A stretch of 64,000 bases of DNA from an uncultured Blautia sp. (GTDB lineage: Bacteria > Bacillota > Clostridia > Lachnospirales > Lachnospiraceae). Positions 1-8,572 of this stretch are shown here, in pieces (position 1 is the stretch's first letter; every line of letters begins with the position of its first letter). Under the pieces are notes generated by a model. That model did no database searches and was not told the origin of the DNA. It was given only the letters and a program-made list of their open reading frames with translations. Made by a program: the position numbers and the translations under genes. Location: assembly GCA_900539145.1 (NCBI GenBank), contig UQAX01000004.1:1-64000 (forward strand), given 5' to 3'.

Positions 1-10
1 GCCAAATCTG

Positions 11-49
11 AAAAAAAAAAAAAAAATAAAGTTTTGCGGGGGGGGGGGG
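11..49. repeat. Poly-A and poly-G homopolymer tracts at window start
   Basis: A run of 16 A (11-26) is followed within about 11 bases by a run of 12 G (38-49), ten bases before the first start codon. A 12-base G run is very unusual in this roughly 40% GC sequence. It could be a slippage-prone tract upstream of the c-di-GMP gene or a sequence/assembly-edge artefact; the sequence alone cannot decide. Confidence 0.8.
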
Positions 50-58
50 TAGCGAGAC

Positions 59-2281
59 ATGAGAACAGAAAAAGCATTTTTGAAAAAGAGAAAGGACTTT
101 ATTCAATGGTGCATTATAGCAGGTATTATTATCAGTTTATTTATATGCCTTATTGATAATACTATGAAAATGAATAAAGGAGTGGAAAAAGAGACAAAAG
201 GTTATGTAGCAGATATCGTAAAACAGATGAGCAGGGAAATCTCTTATCGCATGCAAAGTTATGAGCGTTACATCAGCGAGACAGCAGACTCTTTTTCAAA
301 AATGCCGGATCGTATACTGACAGAAAGCGTCTTGGAAAAGAAGAAAAATCCCTTGCTGTTCGAAAACCTGATTATAGTAGACACAGAGGGAAAGACATTT
401 CCGGAGAATTTTCAATGCGAAGGTTTTGCCGAGTATGTTAAAGAAAATACAGATATCTTTGAAGAAAATAAAATTGTTTCTGCCCATAATGAGAAAATTT
501 TCTTTTCTTCACCATTAAAGAGAGACGGAATGCCGGACAGAGTCTTAATAGGTATTCAGGATTGTAAAGATATACAAGCTGTTTTATCAGAGATTAATTG
601 CAAAAAAGCAGGATTTAGCTGTATTGTCAGTGAAACGGGACAGGTGATTGTAAACGGAGAAAACCAAAAAGAAAATTTTGAAGATCAACAGTTTCTTTTG
701 GAAAAAACCAAGGGCGATTTGGAACAGGCAATTCGTTCTGTGGTTACAATGACAAAGGAGAGCGGAGAGAAAATCTTTGAACTGACATTAAAAAATAAGG
801 ATACGATGATTATGGCGTCTAACTCTTTAGGGGTTAATGACTGGTATCTATTTTCTTTTGTGCCATCTACGATACTGGAAGAAAACACAGACCAATATAT
901 AGAGAAATATTGGGTGATTACTTTACTCAGTATGGTGGCGTTTGCCATTGTGGTAATAAAAATTCGCCGTTTGTATAAAGAGAACGTCAGAAAAATCGAA
1001 GAGCTGGCTTTTACAGATTTTGTGACAGGAGGGAGCAATAATGCTGCATTTCTGATAGACGCAAAGAAAAAAATCGAAGAAAATGAAAAGAAAAGGTATG
1101 CTTTCGTATTTTTGAATATTTTAGGGTTTAAAAATATCAATGAAAAATATGGTGTTACAGCGGGAAACCATGTTTTGAAATTTATTTATCAAATCTTAAA
1201 AAGCTGTATTGAAGAAGGTGAAATGGTAGCAAGAAGTGAAAGCGATCACTATTTTCTTCTGCTTCAGGAAGAAACCGAAGAAGCTGTTCAAAATCGAATT
1301 GACGTTATGATGGAAAAGATACATGGAGCAGAGGCGGAAACAGCCTATGGTTACGGTATCAGTTTTTCGCAGGGAGCCAGTTTTATTGAAGAAAATGACA
1401 GAGAACTGCATGTTTATCAGAACAGAGCAGTAGTAGCAAGTGAGTATTACAATAACACGAAACATTGTGTGTTTTATAATCAGGAGCTTTCTACAAAATT
1501 AAACAGGGAAATTGTTTTAAATGAGTCTTTTGAAAGCGCCATTGAAAATGAAAAATTTGAAATCTATTTTCAGCCAAAGGTAAATTTGAAGAATGAAAAA
1601 ACCGGTGGTGCAGAAGCGTTGGTTCGATGGAAGCATCAAGAATATGGAATGATATCTCCGGCAGAGTTTATCTCTTTATTCGAAGCCAACGGAAAAATCT
1701 GTCGTTTGGATTTGTATGTTTTTGAAATGGTTTGTAAAAAATTAAACCGATGGAGAGAACAAAATAAGCCTTTGATTAAGGTATCTGTGAATTTATCACG
1801 AATACATCTTATGGAAAAAGGAATGGAGTGTTTGAAGGATTTGAAAGCGATAAAGGACAAATATCAAATTCCTGACGGACAAATTGAATTGGAGCTTACA
1901 GAGTCTATGTTTCTTGAGATAAAACAGTTGGAAAAAATCAAGAAAATCATAAAACAAATGCAGGTATATGGATTTTTATGTTCTTTAGATGATTTTGGAT
2001 TTGGATATTCATCCTTGGCGCTTTTAAAAGAGTTTGATGTAGATACGATTAAGCTGGACAGACTATTTTTTGTAAACAGCAATGAAAAAACTTGGAAAGT
2101 TGTAAAAGCATTTATTTCCTTGGCACATGAATTGAATATTACCGTTGTGGCAGAAGGGGTGGAAAACGAAGAGCAGATTGAAAGGTTAAAAGAAATAAAT
2201 TGTGATTTGGTGCAGGGATATTATTATTCAAAACCATTACCGGAAGAAGAATTTATAGATTGGGTAGGCAAAAGAGGATAA
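59..2281 (+). CDS. Membrane c-di-GMP phosphodiesterase with degenerate GGDEF and intact EAL domain
   Basis: This 740-residue protein has an N-terminal membrane helix (about 17-33), an extracytoplasmic sensor region of about 240 residues that looks Cache-like, and a second helix near 283-302. A GGDEF-type domain follows, but its signature is SESDH (393-397) instead of GGDEF, so cyclase activity is unlikely and the domain may only bind GTP or regulate. The C-terminal EAL domain keeps its key motifs: EALVRW (EAL at 519-521), DDFG (from about 644) and the AEGVE and QGYYYSKP segments. It should therefore hydrolyse c-di-GMP in response to an external signal. No good ribosome binding site precedes ATG 59, because the upstream bases are homopolymer tracts, so the true start could lie elsewhere if those bases are wrong. 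Confidence 0.9.
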   Translation: MRTEKAFLKKRKDFIQWCIIAGIIISLFICLIDNTMKMNKGVEKETKGYVADIVKQMSREISYRMQSYERYISETADSFSKMPDRILTESVLEKKKNPLLFENLIIVDTEGKTFPENFQCEGFAEYVKENTDIFEENKIVSAHNEKIFFSSPLKRDGMPDRVLIGIQDCKDIQAVLSEINCKKAGFSCIVSETGQVIVNGENQKENFEDQQFLLEKTKGDLEQAIRSVVTMTKESGEKIFELTLKNKDTMIMASNSLGVNDWYLFSFVPSTILEENTDQYIEKYWVITLLSMVAFAIVVIKIRRLYKENVRKIEELAFTDFVTGGSNNAAFLIDAKKKIEENEKKRYAFVFLNILGFKNINEKYGVTAGNHVLKFIYQILKSCIEEGEMVARSESDHYFLLLQEETEEAVQNRIDVMMEKIHGAEAETAYGYGISFSQGASFIEENDRELHVYQNRAVVASEYYNNTKHCVFYNQELSTKLNREIVLNESFESAIENEKFEIYFQPKVNLKNEKTGGAEALVRWKHQEYGMISPAEFISLFEANGKICRLDLYVFEMVCKKLNRWREQNKPLIKVSVNLSRIHLMEKGMECLKDLKAIKDKYQIPDGQIELELTESMFLEIKQLEKIKKIIKQMQVYGFLCSLDDFGFGYSSLALLKEFDVDTIKLDRLFFVNSNEKTWKVVKAFISLAHELNITVVAEGVENEEQIERLKEINCDLVQGYYYSKPLPEEEFIDWVGKRG

Positions 2282-2300
2282 AGAATGTGGGGAAAAGCTT

Positions 2301-3584
2301 ATGGATGAAAAAGAAGAACTATTAAAAAAAGACAGAGAACGGCAAAAAAAACGTGAGGCGCTGCGGGCAAAGCGGGAGCAGGAGCTGAAAAAGAAGGTCA
2401 GGCTTTTTACGGGAATTGGAATACTGGTATTTTTGATTTTGACAGCAGGCATTTTCCTAGGCGTACATAATCACAAAAAAGCCGAGGCAGAAAAAAAGAA
2501 AGAAAAAGCCAGACAGGAAAAACTGGAAAAGAAGAAAGCGCAAGAAGATTTGACTGTCGAGTTTCTTGCAGTAGGCGACAACATTGCCCATAGTCCTATT
2601 TACAAATCAGGGCAAGGGGAAGGAGATGTGTGGAATTATGACCACATCTATGAACCGGTAAAGAAAGATATTGAAAAAGCGGATTTGTCTTTGGTTGTAC
2701 AGGAGACTATTTTCGTAGAAGACAGAAATGATATTTCCAGTTATCCCACTTTCGGTACACCTGTGGAAATCGGTGATGCACTGGTAAATGCAGGATTTGA
2801 TGTTATTGCCCATGCTACCAATCATGTATTGGATAAGGGCACAAAATCCATTGAATACACACTGGATTGGTGGGAACAGGCACATCCGGAGACCGAGATA
2901 CTGGGAATACATAAAAGCGCAGAGGAAGCAGAAAATATTTCTGTAATTCAGTGTAAAAACTTAAAGATTGCCATAGTGAATTATACATACAGTTTTAATG
3001 GAATGGAATTGCCAAAAGAGAAGGAATATCTGGCTGATTTATTCGATGAAGAAAAAGCACGCAAGGACATTCAAAAAGCAAAGGAACTGGCGGATGTTGT
3101 CATTGCAGTCATGCACGTAGGAGATGAGTATGTGCAGGAAGTAGACGAGCAGACAAGGAACTGGACTGAGATATTCTTGGAAGAAGGGGTAGATATTGTC
3201 ATTGGTTCTCATCCGCATGTCATTCGCCATATGGAAACTTTAACAGGCGAAGACGGACATAAAATGTTGGTATATTATTCACTTGGAAACTTTGTATCTA
3301 CACAGAATGATTTGCCATGCCTTTTAGGTGGAATGGCAAAAATCACTGTTCAAAAAGATTTAGAAAGTGGAGAAATTCGGATACCAAATCATGAGTATAT
3401 TCCGTTATTGATGTATTATGACAGAGAAAATCCGAAGGCAGCAGTGTATAAGCTGGAAGATTATCCTGCGGATTTGGTGGAAAAACATTCCGTATATAAG
3501 AAAAATCCAAGCGAATTTTCGTTGGAATACTATCAAAACCTGTTTAAAAAAATAGAAGAACAGGGAAATAAGGATGCGATTTAG
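2301..3584 (+). CDS. CapA-family (PGA_cap) metallophosphatase-like protein, membrane anchored
   Basis: This 427-residue protein starts with a highly charged Lys/Glu/Arg coiled segment (1-33), followed by one hydrophobic helix (about 34-55), a second charged stretch, and a CapA fold. Visible CapA features are the metal-site start FLAVGDN, the HATNHVLD motif, and the VVIAVMHVGDEY and VIGSHPHVIRHME segments. CapA proteins act at the cell surface and are linked to poly-gamma-glutamate capsule, but most homologues outside pgs operons have unproven substrates. No pgsB or pgsC gene lies nearby, so capsule synthesis is not supported here. It begins 20 bases after the EAL gene and may be cotranscribed with it. 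Confidence 0.85.
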   Translation: MDEKEELLKKDRERQKKREALRAKREQELKKKVRLFTGIGILVFLILTAGIFLGVHNHKKAEAEKKKEKARQEKLEKKKAQEDLTVEFLAVGDNIAHSPIYKSGQGEGDVWNYDHIYEPVKKDIEKADLSLVVQETIFVEDRNDISSYPTFGTPVEIGDALVNAGFDVIAHATNHVLDKGTKSIEYTLDWWEQAHPETEILGIHKSAEEAENISVIQCKNLKIAIVNYTYSFNGMELPKEKEYLADLFDEEKARKDIQKAKELADVVIAVMHVGDEYVQEVDEQTRNWTEIFLEEGVDIVIGSHPHVIRHMETLTGEDGHKMLVYYSLGNFVSTQNDLPCLLGGMAKITVQKDLESGEIRIPNHEYIPLLMYYDRENPKAAVYKLEDYPADLVEKHSVYKKNPSEFSLEYYQNLFKKIEEQGNKDAI

Positions 3585-3655
3585 AAGAAAATGTTGAAAA
3601 TGCACAAAAAAATATAAAAAACAAGAAAAAACTATACAGAAAAACTATAAAACTA

Positions 3656-3684
3656 TTGAAAATAACGTTTCTTTTTGTTACAAT
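3656..3684 (+). promoter_or_regulatory. Sigma-A promoter of PPi-phosphofructokinase
   Basis: TTGAAA (3656-3661) and TACAAT (3679-3684) are separated by 17 bases. They lie about 40 bases upstream of an AAGGAGGG ribosome binding site and the gene start at 3725. Confidence 0.7.
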
Positions 3685-3724
3685 AATACTCACATTGAGT
3701 GACTTGTAAGGAGGGAACGGCAAA

Positions 3725-4972
3725 ATGGCGAAAAAGAGAAATATTATTGTTGGACAATCAGGCGGACCGACAGCAGTAATCAATTCAAGTCTTGCAGGGG
3801 TTTATAAAAATGCCATTGAACGTGGTTTTGATAAGGTGTACGGTATGTTACACGGTGTTCAGGGGCTTTTAGATGAGCAGTATGTGGATTTATCCACACA
3901 AATTCATTCGGAGCTGGATATTGAGCTTTTAAAGAGAACGCCGTCTGCATTTTTAGGCTCTTGTAGATTTAAACTGCCGGAAATTCATGAAGACAAGACG
4001 ATTTATGAAAAGTTATTTGGTATTTTAAATAAGCTGGAAATTGACACCTTTATTTATATCGGTGGCAATGACTCTATGGATACCATTAAAAAATTATCAG
4101 ATTATGCCATTATCACAGGACAGAGTCAGAAATTTTTAGGCGTACCAAAGACCATTGACAATGATTTGGCTTTGACAGACCATACGCCGGGTTTTGGAAG
4201 CGCTGCAAAATATATCGGAGCTTCCACAAAAGAAGTAATTCGTGATGCACAGGGCTTGAATTATAAGAAAAATACCATTACGATTATGGAAATCATGGGA
4301 AGAAATGCAGGCTGGCTTACAGGAGCAACAGCTCTTGCAAAAACAGAAGACTGTGACGGACCGGATTTGATTTATCTTCCGGAAGTTCCCTTTGATACGG
4401 AACGCTTCTTAAAGAAGGTAAAGGAATTATTAAAGAAAAAATCTTCTATCGTGATTGCCGTTTCAGAGGGAATTAAATTGCAGGACGGCAGATATGTATG
4501 TGAATTGGGTAATGTAGGAGATTATGTGGATGCCTTTGGACACAAGCAGCTTCAGGGAACAGCAACTTATCTTGCGAATTTCCTTGCGGCAGAATGTAAC
4601 TGTAAGACAAGGGCAGTGGAGCTTTCCACACTTCAGAGAAGCGCTTCTCACATGGCGTCCCGTGTCGATATTGAGGAAGCCTTTATGGTAGGCGGTGCGG
4701 CAGTAAAAGCAGCGGATGAAGGGGATACAGGAAAGATGATTGTCATTGACAGAGTTTCCGATGACCCGTACATGAGTGCGACCGGCATTTATGATGTTCA
4801 CAGAATTGCCAATGAAGAAAAACTGGTTCCGAGAGAATGGATGAATAAAGAAGCAAATTATGTGACAAAAGATTTTATCGACTACATAAAACCATTAATT
4901 CAGGGTGACTATCAGCCGATTATGGTAAATGGTCTTCCAAGACATTTGGTATTAAAGATGAAAAAGAAATAA
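3725..4972 (+). CDS. pfp: Pyrophosphate-dependent 6-phosphofructokinase
   Basis: This 415-residue cytoplasmic enzyme phosphorylates fructose 6-phosphate. The family is clear from GQSGGPTAVINSS at the N-terminus, GGNDSMDT (113-120), PKTIDND (141-147) and MEIMGRNAGW. Asp116 in GGNDS and Lys142 in PKTIDND are the residues that, in this family, replace the glycines of ATP-using enzymes and mark PPi as phosphoryl donor. The reaction is then reversible and saves ATP in fermentative glycolysis. The PPi assignment is inferred from these residues. It has its own promoter and ribosome binding site, and a hairpin follows at 5014-5045. Confidence 0.93.
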   Translation: MAKKRNIIVGQSGGPTAVINSSLAGVYKNAIERGFDKVYGMLHGVQGLLDEQYVDLSTQIHSELDIELLKRTPSAFLGSCRFKLPEIHEDKTIYEKLFGILNKLEIDTFIYIGGNDSMDTIKKLSDYAIITGQSQKFLGVPKTIDNDLALTDHTPGFGSAAKYIGASTKEVIRDAQGLNYKKNTITIMEIMGRNAGWLTGATALAKTEDCDGPDLIYLPEVPFDTERFLKKVKELLKKKSSIVIAVSEGIKLQDGRYVCELGNVGDYVDAFGHKQLQGTATYLANFLAAECNCKTRAVELSTLQRSASHMASRVDIEEAFMVGGAAVKAADEGDTGKMIVIDRVSDDPYMSATGIYDVHRIANEEKLVPREWMNKEANYVTKDFIDYIKPLIQGDYQPIMVNGLPRHLVLKMKKK

Positions 4973-5013
4973 CAATACAGAGAGTAAAAGCTTTGGAGAA
5001 GGTTTTTATAGAG

Positions 5014-5045
5014 GAACAGTCCGAATTGGGGAATTCGGGCTGTTC
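5014..5045 (+). terminator. Hairpin downstream of pfp
   Basis: A 14-bp stem (5014-5027 with 5032-5045, one G-U pair) closes a GGGG loop. The following bases are only moderately T-rich, so it is a weak intrinsic terminator or 3'-end stabilising hairpin. Confidence 0.55.
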
Positions 5046-5121
5046 TGTGTTTCTAAGGGGTTGTGGTTTGTTCTGTAATATAGTATCATTATTTATATTT
5101 CAAACGAAAAGGAGAACGAAC

Positions 5122-6045
5122 ATGAAACAAACAGCACTTGTAATTATGGCGGCAGGAATTGGCAGCCGTTTTGGAAAAGGAATTAAACAGTTGGCAAAGG
5201 TAGGACCAAGCGGAGAAATTATTATGGATTATTCCATACATGATGCGCTGGATGCAGGCTTTAACAAGGTTGTTTTCATTATTCGCAAGGATATTGAAGA
5301 GGAGTTTAAGCAGGTTATCGGAAACAGAATTGAGAAAATTACACAGGTAGAATATGTATATCAGGATATTCAGGACTTACCGGAAGGATTTACTTGTCCG
5401 GCAGAACGTACAAAACCTTGGGGAACGGGACATGCTGTTTTAGCAGCTAAAAAGGTAATTAACGAGCCTTTTGTGGTAATCAATGCAGATGATTATTACG
5501 GAAAAGAAGCTTTCGTCAAAATTCATGAATATCTTGTAGAAGACAGAGAAAAAACAGATAAGATGGATATCTGTATGGCAGGCTTTATTCTGGAAAATAC
5601 ATTAAGCGATAACGGCGGTGTTACAAGAGGAATTTGTGCTTTAGATGAGCAGAAGAAGCTTATTGGTATTACAGAAACCTACAATATCCAGAAAACAGAA
5701 GACGGACCGGCAGCAGTAGATGAAGAAAAAGGAGAAAAGACAGCTCTTGATGAGAAAACATTGGTTTCCATGAATATGTGGGGCTTGACACCGGAGTTTC
5801 TGGAAGTGCTGGAAAGTGGTTTCAGAAAATTTCTTGCAGAGACAAAACCGGAAGAACTGAAAAAGGAATATTTACTTCCGACAGTAGTAGATAATATGAT
5901 TAAAGAGGGAACTGCACAGGTTGCTGTGTTGAAGACTCATGACACATGGTTTGGCGTAACTTATCAGGAAGATAAGGAAAAAGTTATGGAGTCTTTTAAA
6001 GAATTAGTAAGGAAAGGTATTTATAAAGAACAGCTCTTTTCATAA
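5122..6045 (+). CDS. Sugar-phosphate nucleotidyltransferase family protein
   Basis: This 307-residue protein has the nucleotidyltransferase-A fold: a signature loop MAAGIGSRFG (with G-K-G-I-K-Q) near the N-terminus and a metal-binding NADDYYG motif after PWGTGHAVLAAKK. Such enzymes activate sugar phosphates with NTPs. The long acidic insert at about 200-220 (AAVDEEKGEK) and the lack of left-handed beta-helix repeats separate it from GlmU, so the sugar cannot be named. The start at 5122 is chosen because AAGGAGA lies eight bases upstream; the open frame extends back to 4993 but that part overlaps the pfp hairpin and has no ribosome binding site. GlmM follows, so a role in envelope precursors is plausible. 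Confidence 0.8.
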   Translation: MKQTALVIMAAGIGSRFGKGIKQLAKVGPSGEIIMDYSIHDALDAGFNKVVFIIRKDIEEEFKQVIGNRIEKITQVEYVYQDIQDLPEGFTCPAERTKPWGTGHAVLAAKKVINEPFVVINADDYYGKEAFVKIHEYLVEDREKTDKMDICMAGFILENTLSDNGGVTRGICALDEQKKLIGITETYNIQKTEDGPAAVDEEKGEKTALDEKTLVSMNMWGLTPEFLEVLESGFRKFLAETKPEELKKEYLLPTVVDNMIKEGTAQVAVLKTHDTWFGVTYQEDKEKVMESFKELVRKGIYKEQLFS

Positions 6046-6058
6046 AATGCGTGACAAA

Positions 6059-6110
6059 ATTCTTATTTTGTGGTATTTTAGTATATGATAAAAATACAAA
6101 AAATAAGAAT
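6059..6110. terminator. AT-rich inverted repeat between nucleotidyltransferase and glmM
   Basis: An 11-bp perfect inverted repeat (6059-6069 with 6100-6110), extended inward by further A-T pairs, fills the 85-base gap. It may end the upstream transcript or overlap the glmM promoter region. Confidence 0.4.
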
Positions 6111-6130
6111 GATTGTGCAAAGGAGCGATT

Positions 6131-7477
6131 ATGGGTAAATATTTTGGGACAGATGGGTTTCGAGGAGAAGCAAATGTAAACTTAACAGTAGAGCATGCTT
6201 TTAAAGTAGGACGCTTTTTAGGCTGGTACTTTGGAAAAGAGCATAAGGCACAGATTGTTATTGGAAAAGATACCAGAAGAAGCAGCTACATGTTTGAATA
6301 TTCCTTAGTAGCAGGTCTTACAGCGTCCGGTGCAGATGTGTATCTTCTTCATGTAACCACAACACCAAGCGTGTCTTACGTGGTGCGTACAGAGAATTTT
6401 GACTGCGGTATTATGATTTCCGCCAGCCATAATCCTTTCTATGACAACGGAATTAAAATCATGAACGGCAACGGACAGAAGATGGAAGCTGCCGTAGAAG
6501 AGCAAATTGAGAAATATATTGACGGCGAGCTGGAAGAGCTGCCTTTGGCAAAGAAAGAGGATATCGGAAGAACAATAGATTTCTCAGCAGGAAGAAATCG
6601 CTATATCGGATATCTGATTTCTATTCCTACCCGTGCGTTTAAAAATGTAAGAGTGGGACTGGACTGTTCAAACGGAAGTGCATCTGCCATTGCGAAAAGC
6701 GTTTTTGATGCACTGGGTGCGAAAACTTATGTTATTCACAACGAGCCGGATGGTACGAATATTAATACCAACTGTGGTTCTACCCATATTGAAGAATTAA
6801 AGAAATTTGTAAAAGAAAAGCAGCTGGATGTAGGCTTTGCCTATGACGGTGATGCGGACCGCTGTATTGCAGTTGATGACAAAGGAGAGGAAGTCAACGG
6901 CGATTTAATCATGTATGTTTGCGGAAAATACATGAAAGAATGTGGAAAATTAAATAACAATACCATTGTTACAACAGTAATGTCGAATTTAGGACTTTAT
7001 AAGGCATGTGACAGAGAAGGAATTTCCTACGAAAAAACAGCAGTGGGAGATAAATATGTATGTGAAAATATGATGGCAAACGGACATTCCATTGGTGGAG
7101 AGCAGTCAGGACATATTATTTTCTCCAAGCATGCCACAACAGGTGACGGGATTTTGACTTCATTGAAGCTGATGGAAGTGATTATTGAGAAAAAACTTCC
7201 GTTAAGCGCATTGACAAGAGAAGTGAAAATTTATCCCCAGGTCCTTAAAAATGTGAGAGTACATGATAAAAAGACGGCAAGAGAAAATCAGAAGGTGACA
7301 GAGGCTGTTCACAAGGCAGAAACAGAATTAGGCGAAGACGGAAGAATTCTGGTAAGAGAAAGCGGAACAGAGCCTTTAATCCGTGTTATGGTAGAAGCGC
7401 CCACAGACGAGGTATGTGAAAAGTATGCACAGCAGGTGGTGGATGCCATGAAAGAAGAAAATCTGATTGCCGAATAA
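6131..7477 (+). CDS. glmM: Phosphoglucosamine mutase
   Basis: This 448-residue enzyme interconverts glucosamine 6-phosphate and 1-phosphate for UDP-GlcNAc, peptidoglycan and teichoic acid synthesis. Evidence is the GlmM-type N-terminus GKYFGTDGFRG, the phosphoserine loop ISASHNPFYDNG with the catalytic Ser at 99, the metal-binding DGDADR (239-244), the sugar-binding GGEQSGH motif and the phosphate-binding VRESGTEPLIRVM near the C-terminus. Length matches the family. ATG 6131 is preferred because AGGAG lies five bases upstream; an in-frame TTG at 6113 has no such site. The lipoprotein gene follows after 18 bases. Confidence 0.95.
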   Translation: MGKYFGTDGFRGEANVNLTVEHAFKVGRFLGWYFGKEHKAQIVIGKDTRRSSYMFEYSLVAGLTASGADVYLLHVTTTPSVSYVVRTENFDCGIMISASHNPFYDNGIKIMNGNGQKMEAAVEEQIEKYIDGELEELPLAKKEDIGRTIDFSAGRNRYIGYLISIPTRAFKNVRVGLDCSNGSASAIAKSVFDALGAKTYVIHNEPDGTNINTNCGSTHIEELKKFVKEKQLDVGFAYDGDADRCIAVDDKGEEVNGDLIMYVCGKYMKECGKLNNNTIVTTVMSNLGLYKACDREGISYEKTAVGDKYVCENMMANGHSIGGEQSGHIIFSKHATTGDGILTSLKLMEVIIEKKLPLSALTREVKIYPQVLKNVRVHDKKTARENQKVTEAVHKAETELGEDGRILVRESGTEPLIRVMVEAPTDEVCEKYAQQVVDAMKEENLIAE

Positions 7478-7495
7478 GGAAATGAGGTTAAAAGG

Positions 7496-8530
7496 GTGAA
7501 GAAACGAGTCGTACTGACGGTTCTTTTGAGTATGTGTCTGTTAGGCGGATGCAAAGGAAAAGAACTTACAGATTATGAAAAAGGTATGGAAAATCTGGAA
7601 AAGCAGAATTATAAAGAAGCTCTGGAAAATTTTCGGGAAGCAGTAAGCGACGGAGAGGATGCCGCAAAAGCATGGAGAGGCATAGGGATTTCATGGAGCG
7701 GACAGGGAGCTTTTGATAGGGCGGAAGAAGCTTTTTTAACAGCTTTGGATTTTACCGAAAAATCTGAGAAAAGCCTCAGAACAGACTTGAGTCTTTACCT
7801 TGCAGATACACAGTATCATCAAAAAGAATATCAGGCGTGTATTAAAACCTGCGATGAAATTTTAGATGAAAAAAAAGAAAAAAACGGGTATTTTCTTCGA
7901 GGAAGTGCATATCTTCATTTAGACGAGTATAAAAAAGCAGAAAAAGATTTTTCAAAAGTGATTTCCGGTTCTAAGGAATATGAGGACTATCTGGATATTT
8001 ATCGAATTTATCAGGAATGTGACTTAAATGCAGACGGAGCAGAATATCTGGAGCTGGCTCTGGAGATGAAAGCCAAATCACCGGAGGATTTTTATAACAG
8101 AGGCAGAGTCTATTATTATCTGTCAGAATTTGAGAAGGCAGAAAAAGAGCTGAAAACAGCATGGGAAAAAGAATATGCTCCTGCTGCCGTTTATCTGGGA
8201 AAAGTGTATGTGGAAGCAAACGAGCCGGAAAAAGCCAAAGATATGTATCAAAAGTGCTTAAAGCAGGATGAATTAAAAGCAGAGGCATATAATGGGCTGG
8301 CATATTGTTCGATGGAGCAGGAAGACTACGAAAAGGCTTTGGAATATATTCAAAAGGGATTGGAAGTAAAAGACAGAGAAGTCAATCAGGCATTACTTTT
8401 TAATGAAATTGTTGTATATGAAAGAAGCAGAGACTTTGCTTCGGCAAAAGAGAAAATGCAGCAGTATTTAGCCCAGTATCCGGCAGATGCTGCTGCTGTA
8501 AAGGAGAATTATTTTTTGCAGACCAGATAG
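7496..8530 (+). CDS. TPR-repeat lipoprotein
   Basis: This 344-residue protein starts with GTG and has a lipoprotein signal (KKR, hydrophobic core, LGGC with lipid-acceptor Cys19). The rest is a chain of about seven or eight tetratricopeptide repeats, with helical pairs such as YEKALEYIQKGLEV and AWRGIGISWSGQGAFDRAEEAF. It is expected outside the membrane as a protein-interaction scaffold; partners are unknown. It is the middle gene of a tight glmM, TPR lipoprotein, DUF3048 lipoprotein run, which suggests an envelope role. Confidence 0.88.
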   Translation: MKKRVVLTVLLSMCLLGGCKGKELTDYEKGMENLEKQNYKEALENFREAVSDGEDAAKAWRGIGISWSGQGAFDRAEEAFLTALDFTEKSEKSLRTDLSLYLADTQYHQKEYQACIKTCDEILDEKKEKNGYFLRGSAYLHLDEYKKAEKDFSKVISGSKEYEDYLDIYRIYQECDLNADGAEYLELALEMKAKSPEDFYNRGRVYYYLSEFEKAEKELKTAWEKEYAPAAVYLGKVYVEANEPEKAKDMYQKCLKQDELKAEAYNGLAYCSMEQEDYEKALEYIQKGLEVKDREVNQALLFNEIVVYERSRDFASAKEKMQQYLAQYPADAAAVKENYFLQTR

Positions 8531-8572
8531 TGAAGGGACACATGAAAATGTGTGGAAGGAATGGTGACAAAT

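Noticed and set aside
2301..3584. Capsule (poly-gamma-glutamate) biosynthesis locus
   Set aside because: Only the CapA-like gene is present; no pgsB or pgsC neighbours, so a capsule locus is not supported.
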